Shown in pieces: positions 34,701 to 42,665 of a stretch of DNA of 47,504 nt. Numbering within the stretch: the first letter of the stretch is position 1; every line of letters begins with the position of its first letter. The stretch covers positions 1-47,504 of the forward strand of contig DUOA01000079.1 of the NCBI GenBank assembly GCA_012839095.1. Direction: 5' to 3'. Below the pieces are notes generated by a model. The model worked only from the letters and a program-made list of their open reading frames with translations, was not told where the DNA came from and searched no databases. A program made the position numbers and the translations under genes. The stretch is from Clostridiales bacterium. GTDB taxonomy: Bacteria > Bacillota > Clostridia > Caldicoprobacterales > DTU083.

Positions 34701-34925
34701 GTTTTGAAGCCAAAACATCGTATTTTTAAGCGAAGCGGATATAGCCTGTCTGTTTAGCGGAAGACAGAGAATGATAATGGAGGGCTATATCTATGAAGAA
34801 GATTTGGGCATCAGTCCTGACACTGCTTATGAGCTTGATTTCCTTGCTGCTGGCAGGCGGCGCACTGTTTTCCTTCAGATAACAATCGAGAAAACTAATC
34901 TGTTCCGATGTTTTGGCTTTTTTTT
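34701..34925 (+). ncRNA. Structured leader with long-range stem and terminator-like end
   Basis: AAGCCAAAACATCG (34707-34720) is the exact reverse complement of CGATGTTTTGGCTT (34906-34919), and eight T's (34918-34925) follow the second arm. The paired ends enclose 185 bases. Inside, GATATAGCC (34738-34746) pairs with GGCTATATC (34783-34791), and a TGTCT/AGACA pair is nested within. The right arm of this hairpin takes in two G's of a GGAGGG Shine-Dalgarno site. The first arm can instead form a local hairpin GTTTTG-AAGC-CAAAAC (34701-34716). The design resembles type I toxin mRNAs or an attenuator. It lies between the conserved unknown gene and the HD-GYP gene. No known riboswitch consensus fits. 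Confidence 0.55.
34793..34882 (+). CDS. 29-residue hydrophobic peptide, single predicted membrane helix
   Basis: A short reading frame with ATG at 34793 and TAA at 34880-34882. Its GGAGGG Shine-Dalgarno site is eight bases upstream, as good as those of the large genes nearby. The peptide starts MKKIWASVL, continues as an uninterrupted hydrophobic Leu/Ser/Ala/Gly helix of about 20 residues, and ends LFSFR: positively charged at both ends, with one membrane span. It lies inside the structured RNA at 34701-34925. Possible roles are a type I toxin-like peptide, a leader peptide for the HD-GYP gene, or a small membrane subunit. Translation is inferred, not proven. Confidence 0.55.
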   Translation: MKKIWASVLTLLMSLISLLLAGGALFSFR

Positions 34926-34948
34926 AATTATTCAGGAGAGCAGAAAAT

Positions 34949-36241
34949 ATGAACAAAAAGTTGATAACGAGTGTTTCCCTGTCAAGTCTTATCAGTATTA
35001 TACTTCTCACCCATGGGATCCTTAATCTGGATACAAGTAAGATTCCACATCTCTTGTTCTGGATTTTCCTCGGATCGCTTTTTGAATCACTGCCAATTCA
35101 GTATGCCAGGGATCGGGCGGTAAGCGTGACCTTTGCCATCATCCTGGCATCCCAGTTGAGTCATGGAACTCATTTTACAACCATAGTGGCAGCCTTCTCG
35201 GCCATCCTTGTTTTCATTAAGAAGGAGGATGGAACATACAAACATTTGTTTAACATGCCGATACATTTCAACCTGATCAATCTTACCAACTATACCGTAT
35301 CCATGTTCCTGGCGGGATCCATTTTCGATATCCTGGAAAGGGCCTGGTCTGCCTCCTTAGCCATACAGCCGGCAATTGTACTGGTGCCCGTTTATATTCT
35401 CCTGGTCTTCATATTCAATTCCGTAATTATGTCGTTTTTTGCAACTATTATGTACGGCAGTCCCTTCCTTCGGACCTGGCTCAACGGCACCCTGTGGGCC
35501 CTTCCGAACTTTATCGCAATAGCACCCATCGGGTTTTTTATCTATAAGCTTTACCAGCTGCCCTCCGGCATCTTCTATGTGATGATGCTGCTGGGTCCCC
35601 TGCTGCTGGCCCGGTACTCCTTCAAACTGTACCTGGATTCCAGGGAACAGTACTATAAGATTATTCAAACTCTGACTGCAGCAATTGAGGCCAAGGATGA
35701 ATATACGGAAGGCCATGCCAGAAGGGTGGAGCATTATGTGGAGCAGATAGCCCAGAGGCTGAAATTCTCTCCCGGCCGCACTGAATCCCTGAAGGTGGCG
35801 GCTTTGCTCCATGACATAGGCAAAATCGGCATAGATGATGCCATACTGCGAAAGCCGGGGAGATTAACGGATGAGGAATGGGAAAAGATTAAGCAGCATC
35901 CGCGCATCGGCATTAAGATACTGGAGGAAGTGAATGTTCCTGCCGAAGTAAAAAATGCCATCCTCCATCACCATGAAAGGTATGACGGCGGGGGATATCC
36001 GGATAACCTGTCGGGTGACCAGGTATCCATAGATGCATATATCCTGGCCGTCATCGATGCCTATGATGCCATGACCTCCGATCGACCCTACCGCAAGGCC
36101 ATGTCCAAACAGAAAGCCATGGACATCATCAGGGAGGAAAGGGGCAGGCAGTTTCACCCACAGATTGCCGATATACTGCTTTCCATCCTGGAGCAGGAGG
36201 AAGACGAAGAGGAAGTACAAAACAAAATTCTGACTTCATAG
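34949..36241 (+). CDS. Membrane-anchored HD-GYP domain protein
   Basis: Predicted cyclic-di-GMP phosphodiesterase (HD-GYP class). The N-terminal 230 residues hold six to eight hydrophobic helices forming an integral membrane sensor, not PAS or CHASE. The HD-GYP domain begins near 240 with AAIEAKDEYTEGHARRVEHY, then LLHDIGKIGI near 287, HHHERYDGGGYP near 340, and AVIDAYDAMTSDRPYR. The last 15 residues are very acidic. Metal-binding residues are complete. Shine-Dalgarno AGGAG is ten bases upstream. The structured leader ends 24 bases before the start codon. The DUF5317 gene follows after 18 bases, probably in one operon. Confidence 0.92.
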   Translation: MNKKLITSVSLSSLISIILLTHGILNLDTSKIPHLLFWIFLGSLFESLPIQYARDRAVSVTFAIILASQLSHGTHFTTIVAAFSAILVFIKKEDGTYKHLFNMPIHFNLINLTNYTVSMFLAGSIFDILERAWSASLAIQPAIVLVPVYILLVFIFNSVIMSFFATIMYGSPFLRTWLNGTLWALPNFIAIAPIGFFIYKLYQLPSGIFYVMMLLGPLLLARYSFKLYLDSREQYYKIIQTLTAAIEAKDEYTEGHARRVEHYVEQIAQRLKFSPGRTESLKVAALLHDIGKIGIDDAILRKPGRLTDEEWEKIKQHPRIGIKILEEVNVPAEVKNAILHHHERYDGGGYPDNLSGDQVSIDAYILAVIDAYDAMTSDRPYRKAMSKQKAMDIIREERGRQFHPQIADILLSILEQEEDEEEVQNKILTS

Positions 36242-36259
36242 AAAAGAGGGACAGTTATC

Positions 36260-36820
36260 ATGTTTTACTGCACTTTAGCTGCAGCCGTTCTTTTAGGTTT
36301 TCTGCGCGGCGGCAGGTTCAGCAATCTGACAAAGGTCAGGCTGGTTCACCCATGGCTGGCTTTCCTGTCGGTAGCAATGGACGCCGGTCTGATTCTACTG
36401 ATAAAAAGCGATTTTCCGGTTACCCGGCTTATGGCTTTTTTATCCCTCAGCCTGCAATATACCCTGCTGTTTTTGTTTATTTGGTTCAACCGCCATCTGC
36501 CATTCAGCTGGGTTATTGCCCTGGGATGCTTTCTCAACGCCCTGGTTATCCTGCTGAACAAGGGCTCCATGCCCCTGGCTGAAATAGGCCCTTATGTTGG
36601 TAAATCGGAATTTGCCAATGAATATCTTCTCAGCGGCAAACTGCCTGTTTACCATATAATAAATGAAAATACCCTTCTATGGTTTCTGGGGGATGTGATA
36701 TGGGTTCCCTTCTTCCGAATTTTTATCAGTATAGGCGATATCATTTTGTACGGTGGCACCTTTCTTCTGGTCCAGCATCTGATAGCAGATAAGAAATACA
36801 GCAAAAAGCAGCCTGAATGA
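36260..36820 (+). CDS. DUF5317 family membrane protein
   Basis: 186-residue integral membrane protein of the DUF5317 family, function unknown. Five hydrophobic segments are visible (about 1-18, 30-48, 53-73, 78-96, 140-175). Family features include FLRGGRFSNL near the N-terminus and an N-x-L-V-I-x-x-N-x-G-x-M-P pattern, here NALVILLNKGSMP. It follows the HD-GYP gene by 18 bases with GAGGG nine bases before the ATG. The pairing suggests a role in the same membrane signalling unit, which is inference. Its stop codon lies in the hairpin that ends the convergent hsp20 transcript. Confidence 0.85.
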   Translation: MFYCTLAAAVLLGFLRGGRFSNLTKVRLVHPWLAFLSVAMDAGLILLIKSDFPVTRLMAFLSLSLQYTLLFLFIWFNRHLPFSWVIALGCFLNALVILLNKGSMPLAEIGPYVGKSEFANEYLLSGKLPVYHIINENTLLWFLGDVIWVPFFRIFISIGDIILYGGTFLLVQHLIADKKYSKKQPE

Positions 36821-36827
36821 GGCTGCT
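36803..36827 (-). terminator. Terminator of hsp20
   Basis: Perfect 8-bp arms AGCAGCCT (36807-36814) and AGGCTGCT (36820-36827) with a five-base loop. On the minus strand it is followed by five T's (36803-36807). It overlaps the last codons and the stop of the DUF5317 gene. Confidence 0.8.
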
Positions 36828-36873
36828 CCGGCTGTTAAAAATAGAGGGGGTACATGGCAAAAAGGCAATTCTC

Positions 36874-37329
36874 TTAACTAATATCAATCCTGTAGTTATT
36901 TTTCTTTTCCGACTCGGATTTTGGCAGGATAATGGATAAAACACCATTTTCAAATCTGGCTTTTATATCCTCCGGCCTGACATTTTCCACACGGAAGCTT
37001 CTGCTCATGGAGCTGCTTCTCCGCTCTTTACGGATGTAGTTCTTTCTTTCCTCTTCAGTTATTTCATTTCTTTGCACGCCTATGGTAAGAATATCGTTGC
37101 GAAGTTCCACATGTATATCGTTCTTGTCCACTCCGGGCAGATCCGCTTCTATGACATAGTCATTTTCATTTTCCTTGATGTCTACCCTCATCTGGCCGTC
37201 AAAGCCATACAAGGCAGGACTGAAACCATCCCTGAAAAAGCTGTCAAACCAGGCATCCACGTCGAATAAATCTCTCGGCCTTCTTATTGCTCCCATATTT
37301 CTTCTGTTAAATGGTACCATACCAAACAT
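36874..37329 (-). CDS. Hsp20 / alpha-crystallin family small heat-shock protein
   Basis: ATP-independent chaperone that holds unfolding proteins. 151 residues: an N-terminal arm rich in Phe and Arg (RRPRDLFDVDAWFDSFFRDG), an alpha-crystallin domain from about 46 (RVDIKENENDYVIEADLPGV, then SFRVENVRPEDIKARFENGV), the domain-end motif GVLSIILPK, and a short C-terminal tail with YRIDIS. The ATG at 37329 has GGGAGG upstream. Expression is probably heat-regulated: a good sigma-A promoter with extended -10 is followed by a near-perfect CtsR box (37377-37393). A terminator follows the gene. Confidence 0.96.
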   Translation of the reverse strand: MFGMVPFNRRNMGAIRRPRDLFDVDAWFDSFFRDGFSPALYGFDGQMRVDIKENENDYVIEADLPGVDKNDIHVELRNDILTIGVQRNEITEEERKNYIRKERRSSSMSRSFRVENVRPEDIKARFENGVLSIILPKSESEKKNNYRIDIS

Positions 37330-37376
37330 ATTTGCATTCCTCCCATATTTAGTTTAATTTTAGTTTTAGTTTTTAC

Positions 37377-37431
37377 TTTGACTTTCTTTGACCTTCAATT
37401 ATTTTATACCATGTTTTTCTGTGTATTACAA
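37377..37431 (-). promoter_or_regulatory. hsp20 promoter with CtsR operator
   Basis: On the minus strand: -35 TTGTAA (37426-37431), 17-base spacer ending in TGG, -10 TATAAA (37403-37408), then GGTCAAA-GAA-AGTCAAA (37377-37393). The last matches the CtsR heptad direct repeat with at most one variant base. It lies over the predicted transcription start, a classical repressor position. The remaining gap up to 37601 shows no gene. Confidence 0.75.
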
Positions 37432-37601
37432 CGCTCGTTTCAGGGTATTATCAGCCGTATTAGCTCATTCATGCAATTTGTTTCCTATTTTCTTTATATT
37501 ACTCACTGTAACTTATGCAATCAATTCCTTGCACGTAATTCGCCTTGCATATATTCAACTACAACATCAACTTTATGCAGAATTGATACAGGATCGGCAA
37601 A

Positions 37602-37619
37602 GGAAGCCCTCAGGCTTCC
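37602..37619 (-). terminator. Hairpin after the zinc-ribbon gene
   Basis: Perfect 7-bp arms GGAAGCC (37602-37608) and GGCTTCC (37613-37619) with a four-base loop, just past the stop codon. Only three T's follow on the minus strand, so it is a weak terminator or a 3' stabilising hairpin. Confidence 0.5.
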
Positions 37620-37621
37620 CT

Positions 37622-37810
37622 TTACCTTGTTCTTCTTAAATACTTGGAATTTACTGCCCTTTCTTCAATATAGCCGCAGCCTGTGCACATAAACTTTACC
37701 GTCCGGGTCATGCCGGACAGACCGTCGTTACGCCAGCCGGTAAAGGTGCCCTCAGTCAGACCCTGCACCATATCATCTCCGCACCGCGGACAATGCCTGC
37801 CTGTTCTCAT
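37622..37810 (-). CDS. Small zinc-ribbon protein of unknown function
   Basis: 62 residues with two CxxC pairs: HCPRCGDDMV near the start and MCTGCGYIEERAV near the end, spaced as in a one-metal zinc ribbon. A basic tail (KYLRRTR) ends the protein. The middle (GTFTGWRNDGLSGMTRTVKF) is not recognised. Its own GGGGG Shine-Dalgarno site is seven bases before the ATG, and a hairpin follows the stop, both supporting a real gene. A 21-base palindrome lies upstream. A nucleic-acid or protein-binding adaptor is possible; nothing more specific is supported. Confidence 0.7.
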   Translation of the reverse strand: MRTGRHCPRCGDDMVQGLTEGTFTGWRNDGLSGMTRTVKFMCTGCGYIEERAVNSKYLRRTR

Positions 37811-37831
37811 ACTCTGTCCCCCTTATAAGAT

Positions 37832-37852
37832 TGATTGCAGAAACTGCAATCA
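37832..37852. promoter_or_regulatory. Palindrome upstream of the zinc-ribbon gene
   Basis: Perfect 9-bp arms TGATTGCAG and CTGCAATCA around AAA, about 10 bases upstream of the Shine-Dalgarno site of the minus-strand gene. No T-run follows. It may be an operator or a 5' leader hairpin. Confidence 0.4.
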
Positions 37853-38065
37853 GTATTCATATTCCATCTGTTCAGATATCCGTTGTTATATATATATATT
37901 CACAGATTCGCCATTGAGTGCAGGTATTTGCTTAAGGCCTTCCAAACGGCAGTTTGCTGTGATACTATTTCTGTATACGATTCAATCTGCTTAGCGAGTG
38001 AAATAAAAAAGTAGTTTGGTAAGATTGATTTAACTATCATGAGAATAAGTGCAGGAGGAATGACG

Positions 38066-39196
38066 GTGAAAGAATACGGTATAGGTATTATTGGTTTTGG
38101 ATTTATGGGTAAAGCCCATACCTACGGCTATAAAACCATTCCATTGTATTATGAAGGGCTCCCCTTCCGCACCCGATTAAAGGGCGTATGCACCGCCCAT
38201 AAAGAAACTGCGGATAAAGCCAGGGAACTGCATGGATTTGAGTTTGCCACAACAAACGAAGACGATGTGCTCTTTCATGAAGACATTGATATTGTACATA
38301 TCTGTACGCCCAATGTTTTTCATAAGGAAACCATTATAAAGGCATTGAAGGCAGGAAAACATATATACTGTGACAAACCTCTGGCAGTCAGCTATGCGGA
38401 GGCTCAGGAAATTCTCGCTGCTTTGGAAGGTAAGAAGGCAATTACACAAATGACTTTCCAAAACAGATTCCTGCCTGCTGTCATGCGGGCCCGGCAGCTT
38501 ATAGAGGAAGGCAGGCTGGGGCGGATTCTGTCCTTCAGGGCGGATTACCTGCATTCCGGTTCCGTGGATCCGAAGAGGCCCATAGGCTGGAAACAGGATA
38601 AGAATATTGGCGGCGGCGGAGTGCTGATTGATCTGGGCTCTCATGTGCTGGATCTGATTTATTATCTTGTCGGCGAATACCAGAGCATTCTGGCAGAAAG
38701 TACAATACTGTATCCCATGCGCCCTGCAGCTGACGGCAGCATGACGGAGATTTCTGCAGAGGATCTCTGTTACATGATGGTAAGAATGAAGAACAAAAGC
38801 ACCGGAATAATCGAGGTATCCAAGATTGCAACCGGCACCAATGATGAACTGAGGTTTGAAATCCACGGTGACAAGGGAGCGGTAAGATTCAACCTGATGG
38901 ATCCAAATTACCTGGACTTCTATGATAACACCAGGCCAAAGCGGCCCATTGGCGGTGAAAAGGGCTTTACCCACATAGAAACGGTACAGCGTTATCCGGA
39001 GCCGGGCGGGGTATTTGTCTCTCCCAAGGCACCAATAGGCTGGATACGGGGGCATGTGCACTGTCTCTTTAATTTCCTTATGTGTGTACATGAAGGCCGG
39101 AAGGCAGCCCCTTCCTTTGAGGACGGCGCTTATATCCAGTATGTAATGGAAAAAGCATATGAATCCAATCAGGAATCCTGCTGGGTTGATCTTTGA
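38066..39196 (+). CDS. Gfo/Idh/MocA family NAD(P)-dependent oxidoreductase
   Basis: Sugar or cyclitol dehydrogenase family with an N-terminal Rossmann fold (GIIGFGFMGKAH) and a C-terminal alpha/beta domain. The family signature EKP appears as YCDKPLAVS, with the catalytic-type lysine present, and DLGSHVLDLIYYL carries the usual histidine. The natural substrate cannot be told. The start is placed at GTG 38066, because AGGAGG ends seven bases before it; ATGs at 38039 and 38060 fit that site poorly. About 376 residues, normal for the family. It is followed after about 100 bases by degV, which has its own promoter. Confidence 0.9.
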   Translation: MKEYGIGIIGFGFMGKAHTYGYKTIPLYYEGLPFRTRLKGVCTAHKETADKARELHGFEFATTNEDDVLFHEDIDIVHICTPNVFHKETIIKALKAGKHIYCDKPLAVSYAEAQEILAALEGKKAITQMTFQNRFLPAVMRARQLIEEGRLGRILSFRADYLHSGSVDPKRPIGWKQDKNIGGGGVLIDLGSHVLDLIYYLVGEYQSILAESTILYPMRPAADGSMTEISAEDLCYMMVRMKNKSTGIIEVSKIATGTNDELRFEIHGDKGAVRFNLMDPNYLDFYDNTRPKRPIGGEKGFTHIETVQRYPEPGGVFVSPKAPIGWIRGHVHCLFNFLMCVHEGRKAAPSFEDGAYIQYVMEKAYESNQESCWVDL

Positions 39197-39224
39197 TTTC
39201 ATGTTTATTTTTCTATTAAATGTT

Positions 39225-39242
39225 TATCATTTATGATACAAT
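39225..39242 (+). promoter_or_regulatory. Extended -10 and palindrome upstream of degV
   Basis: TATCAT-TT-ATGATA (39225-39238) is a perfect inverted repeat that runs into an extended -10, TGA followed by TACAAT (39237-39242). No good -35 is seen. A repressor bound here would mask the -10. Confidence 0.4.
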
Positions 39243-39295
39243 GGTTTTAATTTAAGTAACATTGACCATCCAAAAAAGTAAGGGAGATAGAATGA

Positions 39296-40132
39296 ATGAA
39301 TTACAGCATAATTGCTGACAGTTGCTGTGACGTATCAGAAGAAATGAAAAAGGAAACCGGGGTGGAACTGGTACCCCTGACTCTGCGCATTGATGACAAT
39401 GAGTATGTAGATGACCATACTCTGGATATCAAAGCTTACCTTAAGGCTATGAAGGAGAGCAGGACATCACCAAAAACAGCCTGTCCTTCCATACAGGACT
39501 TCCTGGACCGTTTCAGGGAAAGGGAAAACATATTTGTTGTGACCCTCTCCTCCAAGCTCAGCGGTACCTATAACAGCGCCATGCAGGCCAAAGCCATTAT
39601 ACTGGAGGAATTCAAGGATAAGTTTATTCATGTATTTGACTCAATGAGCGCTGCAGCGGGAGAAACGCTGGTACACCTGAAAATTCACGAGCATCTGAAG
39701 AACAATTTGAAAAACACCGAGATAGTTGATAAAGTGACCGGCTATATCAAGGAAATGAAAACCTTCTTCCTGCTGGAGAACCTGGATAATCTAAGCAAAT
39801 CCGGCAGGCTTAATCCCATCATTGCAAAAGCAGCAAATCTGCTTTCCATCAAACCCATCATGGGGGACGACAACAACGGAACCATCCGCCTGGTAGACAA
39901 GGTAAGGGGCTATGAAAGGGCCTTTCAGCGGCTGGTGGATATAATCGGGGAGGAAGGCAGAGCCCTGGAGGAAAAAATCCTTGGAATTGCCCACTGCAAC
40001 TGCTTACAGCGGGCACTTAAGTTCAAAGATGAGGTAATGAAGCGGTATAACTTCAAGGATATAGTCGTGGTGGAGATGGCCGGCGTCAGCACCACATATG
40101 CCGATCAGGGCGGGCTGGTCATTGCCTTTTAG
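39296..40132 (+). CDS. degV: DegV family fatty-acid-binding protein
   Basis: DegV proteins bind a fatty acid and, as FakB-type subunits, can present it to a kinase for phosphorylation. 278 residues with the family's IIADSCCDVS N-terminus, TACPSIQDF, and the fatty-acid-binding TLSSKLSGTYNSA motif with the conserved SGTY; the C-terminal GCAHCN-like AHCNCLQRA and VSTTYADQGGLVIAF are present. Whether it acts as FakB is not known: no fakA gene is nearby. Shine-Dalgarno GGGAG is nine bases upstream; an ATG four bases earlier is out of frame and soon stops. It ends one base before the convergent sortase gene. Confidence 0.93.
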   Translation: MNYSIIADSCCDVSEEMKKETGVELVPLTLRIDDNEYVDDHTLDIKAYLKAMKESRTSPKTACPSIQDFLDRFRERENIFVVTLSSKLSGTYNSAMQAKAIILEEFKDKFIHVFDSMSAAAGETLVHLKIHEHLKNNLKNTEIVDKVTGYIKEMKTFFLLENLDNLSKSGRLNPIIAKAANLLSIKPIMGDDNNGTIRLVDKVRGYERAFQRLVDIIGEEGRALEEKILGIAHCNCLQRALKFKDEVMKRYNFKDIVVVEMAGVSTTYADQGGLVIAF

Positions 40133-40133
40133 C

Positions 40134-40913
40134 CTACCTTGTAATTCTTCTTGCATGAACTACAAAGCGGGCATCATCATACTCATAGGTACAGGTGGAC
40201 AGGGTCAGAATCCTGTCCTCACTGGTCAGTTCCATGTCCTTGTGGAATATGGACTGGCTTTTTATTTTGCTTAAAAACTCCAAATACTCCTCATCCGAAG
40301 CAAAAACGGTCTGGATATATGGAAAACCGGCATGGGTCACATATGCGGAGAAAACCTCCCATTCTATCTCTTCATAGAGGGTATCAAAACGCACTATAGG
40401 ATTGTTCTGAAAGAATTCCTCATTTTTGTATTTGACCAGATCCTTGAACATAGTTCCGTTTCGCATGTGATGTCCATAGAGGATTGTGTTTCTGCCATTT
40501 GCCCGGGCATCACTCCTGTAGTCCATGAATATGGTGCCTGCGGTTGCCCTTTCCCCATGTATATCGCGCCTTAAATAATAGTCGTTGTCTTCTGCCTGAA
40601 CAACCGGGTAATTGATTACGGTGTCAGGAACGGAAACCCAGCCCACCACATCCTGATTGATTTCCAGGAGGGGCTTGTATCTGCTCATTACAACCGGCTC
40701 AGTAGGCTCAGCCGGCATGGTCTCCGTGGGATCCAGGGGAGGTACGGCAATAAAATCATCCTCTTCCTGTTCCAACTGCTCCTCAAACTGCCTGCGGATC
40801 TCATCGTAGGTTGCCTTGCTCTTATATGTATCATACAAGTAAGATATAACTTCATATGAGGAGTATATAAAAACTCCCAGTAAAATTACTATTAAAAGCT
40901 TGCGCAGTTTCAT
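40134..40913 (-). CDS. srtB: Class B sortase
   Basis: Membrane-anchored cysteine transpeptidase that links proteins to the cell wall or to each other. 259 residues from the ATG at 40913, preferred over the GTG at 40922 because AAGGTG lies six bases upstream. An N-terminal membrane helix (about 6-22) and an acidic linker rich in Glu, Pro and Thr (to about 80) precede the catalytic domain. The triad is complete: His in LYGHHM, Cys in TLSTCTYEY, Arg in RFVVHARR. No substrate with a sorting signal is in the window. No promoter was identified. It converges on degV with one base between stop codons and no terminator. Confidence 0.93.
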   Translation of the reverse strand: MKLRKLLIVILLGVFIYSSYEVISYLYDTYKSKATYDEIRRQFEEQLEQEEDDFIAVPPLDPTETMPAEPTEPVVMSRYKPLLEINQDVVGWVSVPDTVINYPVVQAEDNDYYLRRDIHGERATAGTIFMDYRSDARANGRNTILYGHHMRNGTMFKDLVKYKNEEFFQNNPIVRFDTLYEEIEWEVFSAYVTHAGFPYIQTVFASDEEYLEFLSKIKSQSIFHKDMELTSEDRILTLSTCTYEYDDARFVVHARRITR

Positions 40914-40975
40914 AATATGCACCTTCTGATCTTATTCTGTTTAATCAGGACCTGGAGAACATTCAACTGTATACC

Positions 40976-42583
40976 TTACCAGACGGCTATTGCTCCATCC
41001 GCCCGCGGTTCAGTGCCGCCGCAGAGGCTGCCTTCTTCCGTCCGCCAAATTATCTGGCCTCTGCCAAATCTGCCGGCATCCATCTGATAGCTGACCTCAT
41101 GCCCTCTTCTACTAAGCTGCTCTGCCACATGAAGCGGAAAGCCGGGCTCAACTTCTATGCGCCTGCCCTCAATCCACTGCCACCGGGGGGCATCCAGAGC
41201 CTGCTGGGGATTTAAGTGAAAATCAATGGTATTCATTATTACCTGAAAATGCCCCTGGGGCTGCATGAATCCGCCCATAACGCCAAATGGGCCTACTGCT
41301 TTTCCATCCCTGGTAAGGAAGCCCGGTATAATAGTATGATAAGGCTTTTTGCCTCCCGTCAAACAATTACTGTGGCCTTCAATCAAATTAAAATTGTGTC
41401 CCCTGTTATGCAGGGCAATTCCGGTTTCGGGCACAACCAGGCCGGACCCGAATCCCATATAATTGCTCTGGATTAAAGATACCATGTTTCCTTCCCCGTC
41501 TGCAGCTGCCAGATAAACCGTTCCTCCCGACGGAGGCCTGCCTGCTGCAGGCAATACTGCCCTCTCACCTATCGATTTACGTCTTATATCTGCATAGGAA
41601 TCGGAAAGAAGATCATCCACATCCACTTCCATATATCTGTGATCCGCAATGTACTTAAGCCCGTCTGCAAAGGCCAGTTTTAAAGACTCTATCTGTTTGT
41701 GACAGGCTTCTGCACTGTCCTTGTGTGTAAACTCGAATCCCTTGGCTATGTTCAGTGCCATCAGGGCAACAATGCCATGGCCGTTCGGGGGAATCTCCCA
41801 AACATCCCAGCCGCGATAGCTGATGGAAACAGGCTCCACCCATTCCGGATGAAAGCCGGACAGGTCGGATTTGCGAAGATAACCGCCAAACTCTTTGGAG
41901 AAGCGCTCTATTTTATCCGCCAGTTCTCCTCTGTAGAAGTCTTCAGCCCCGGTATCCCCTATCTTCTCCAGGGTCCGGGCATGCCCTTCCGATCTCCAGA
42001 TTTCACCCGGCAGCGGTGCCCTGCCCTTAGGGGCAAAGGTATCGAACCAGCTGCTGAACTCTTCACCCTTCAGGTGTTTTTTATAGCTTTCGTATGCATT
42101 TCTCCAGCCCTGGCTGACAGTCGGCGAAACCGGATAGCCCTCTGCGGCGTAATTTACTGCAGGATCCAGCAATTCCCTGAGTTTCAGGCGGCCGAACCTT
42201 CGGGACAGTTCAGCCCAGCCGGCAGGTATGCCCGGCACAGTAACCGGTATCCAGCCATGCCTGGGAATTTCATGTATGCCCCGGATTCTCAGTTTCTCCG
42301 CAGAAATATCCCCGGGAGCCGGACCGCTGGAGTTGAGGCCGTAAAGCTTTCCTTCCGACCATACCAGTGCAAACAGGTCCCCTCCGATACCATTGGAGGT
42401 TGGTTCAACTACAGTCAGACAGGCAGCTGCTGCAACAGCCGCATCCACTGCATTTCCTCCCCTTTTGAGCATATCCAGCCCGGCTTGTGCTGCCAGGGGC
42501 TGAGAAGTTGCCACCATGCCTTTTTTACCATACACAAGATTCCGTTTTGAGGGATAGGGGTAATGCAAGGGATCATACTTCAT
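40976..42583 (-). CDS. Gamma-glutamyltransferase (YwrD-like)
   Basis: Ntn-hydrolase that cleaves gamma-glutamyl bonds, as in glutathione or polyglutamate, after self-processing. About 535 residues from the ATG at 42583, chosen for AGGAGGAGC seven bases upstream; the frame is open to 42622. The nucleophile is T355 in GGTVYLAAADGEGN, the residue that becomes the new N-terminus. The early GMVATSQPLAAQAGLDMLKR and GGNAVDAAVAAAACL motifs and the C-terminal GGFMQPQGHFQVI are typical. No signal peptide is seen, so it is likely cytoplasmic, as in the YwrD group. Its promoter is flanked by a four-copy repeat array. Confidence 0.93.
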   Translation of the reverse strand: MKYDPLHYPYPSKRNLVYGKKGMVATSQPLAAQAGLDMLKRGGNAVDAAVAAAACLTVVEPTSNGIGGDLFALVWSEGKLYGLNSSGPAPGDISAEKLRIRGIHEIPRHGWIPVTVPGIPAGWAELSRRFGRLKLRELLDPAVNYAAEGYPVSPTVSQGWRNAYESYKKHLKGEEFSSWFDTFAPKGRAPLPGEIWRSEGHARTLEKIGDTGAEDFYRGELADKIERFSKEFGGYLRKSDLSGFHPEWVEPVSISYRGWDVWEIPPNGHGIVALMALNIAKGFEFTHKDSAEACHKQIESLKLAFADGLKYIADHRYMEVDVDDLLSDSYADIRRKSIGERAVLPAAGRPPSGGTVYLAAADGEGNMVSLIQSNYMGFGSGLVVPETGIALHNRGHNFNLIEGHSNCLTGGKKPYHTIIPGFLTRDGKAVGPFGVMGGFMQPQGHFQVIMNTIDFHLNPQQALDAPRWQWIEGRRIEVEPGFPLHVAEQLSRRGHEVSYQMDAGRFGRGQIIWRTEEGSLCGGTEPRADGAIAVW

Positions 42584-42630
42584 AAAAAATGCTCCTCCTG
42601 ACAAGTTTCTAATTTGAATCATTTTAAATC

Positions 42631-42659
42631 ATTATATCAAAGCGCCTGTATAATGAAAA
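42631..42659 (-). promoter_or_regulatory. Promoter of the gamma-glutamyltransferase gene
   Basis: Minus-strand -35 TTTTCA (42654-42659), 17-base spacer ending in TGA, and a perfect -10 TATAAT (42631-42636), an extended type. The repeat array begins seven bases upstream of the -35. Confidence 0.6.
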
Positions 42660-42665
42660 GAAAAA

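Noticed and set aside
34701-34948. Cyclic-di-GMP riboswitch or 6S RNA as explanation of the structured leader
   Set aside because: No GEMM-type core sequence is present, and the layout has a translated-looking ORF instead of the 6S central bubble. Covariance models would settle it.
34771-35025. 84-codon open frame before the HD-GYP gene
   Set aside because: It lacks a Shine-Dalgarno site at its first ATG and runs out of frame into the HD-GYP gene; the 29-codon frame at 34793 has the good ribosome site.
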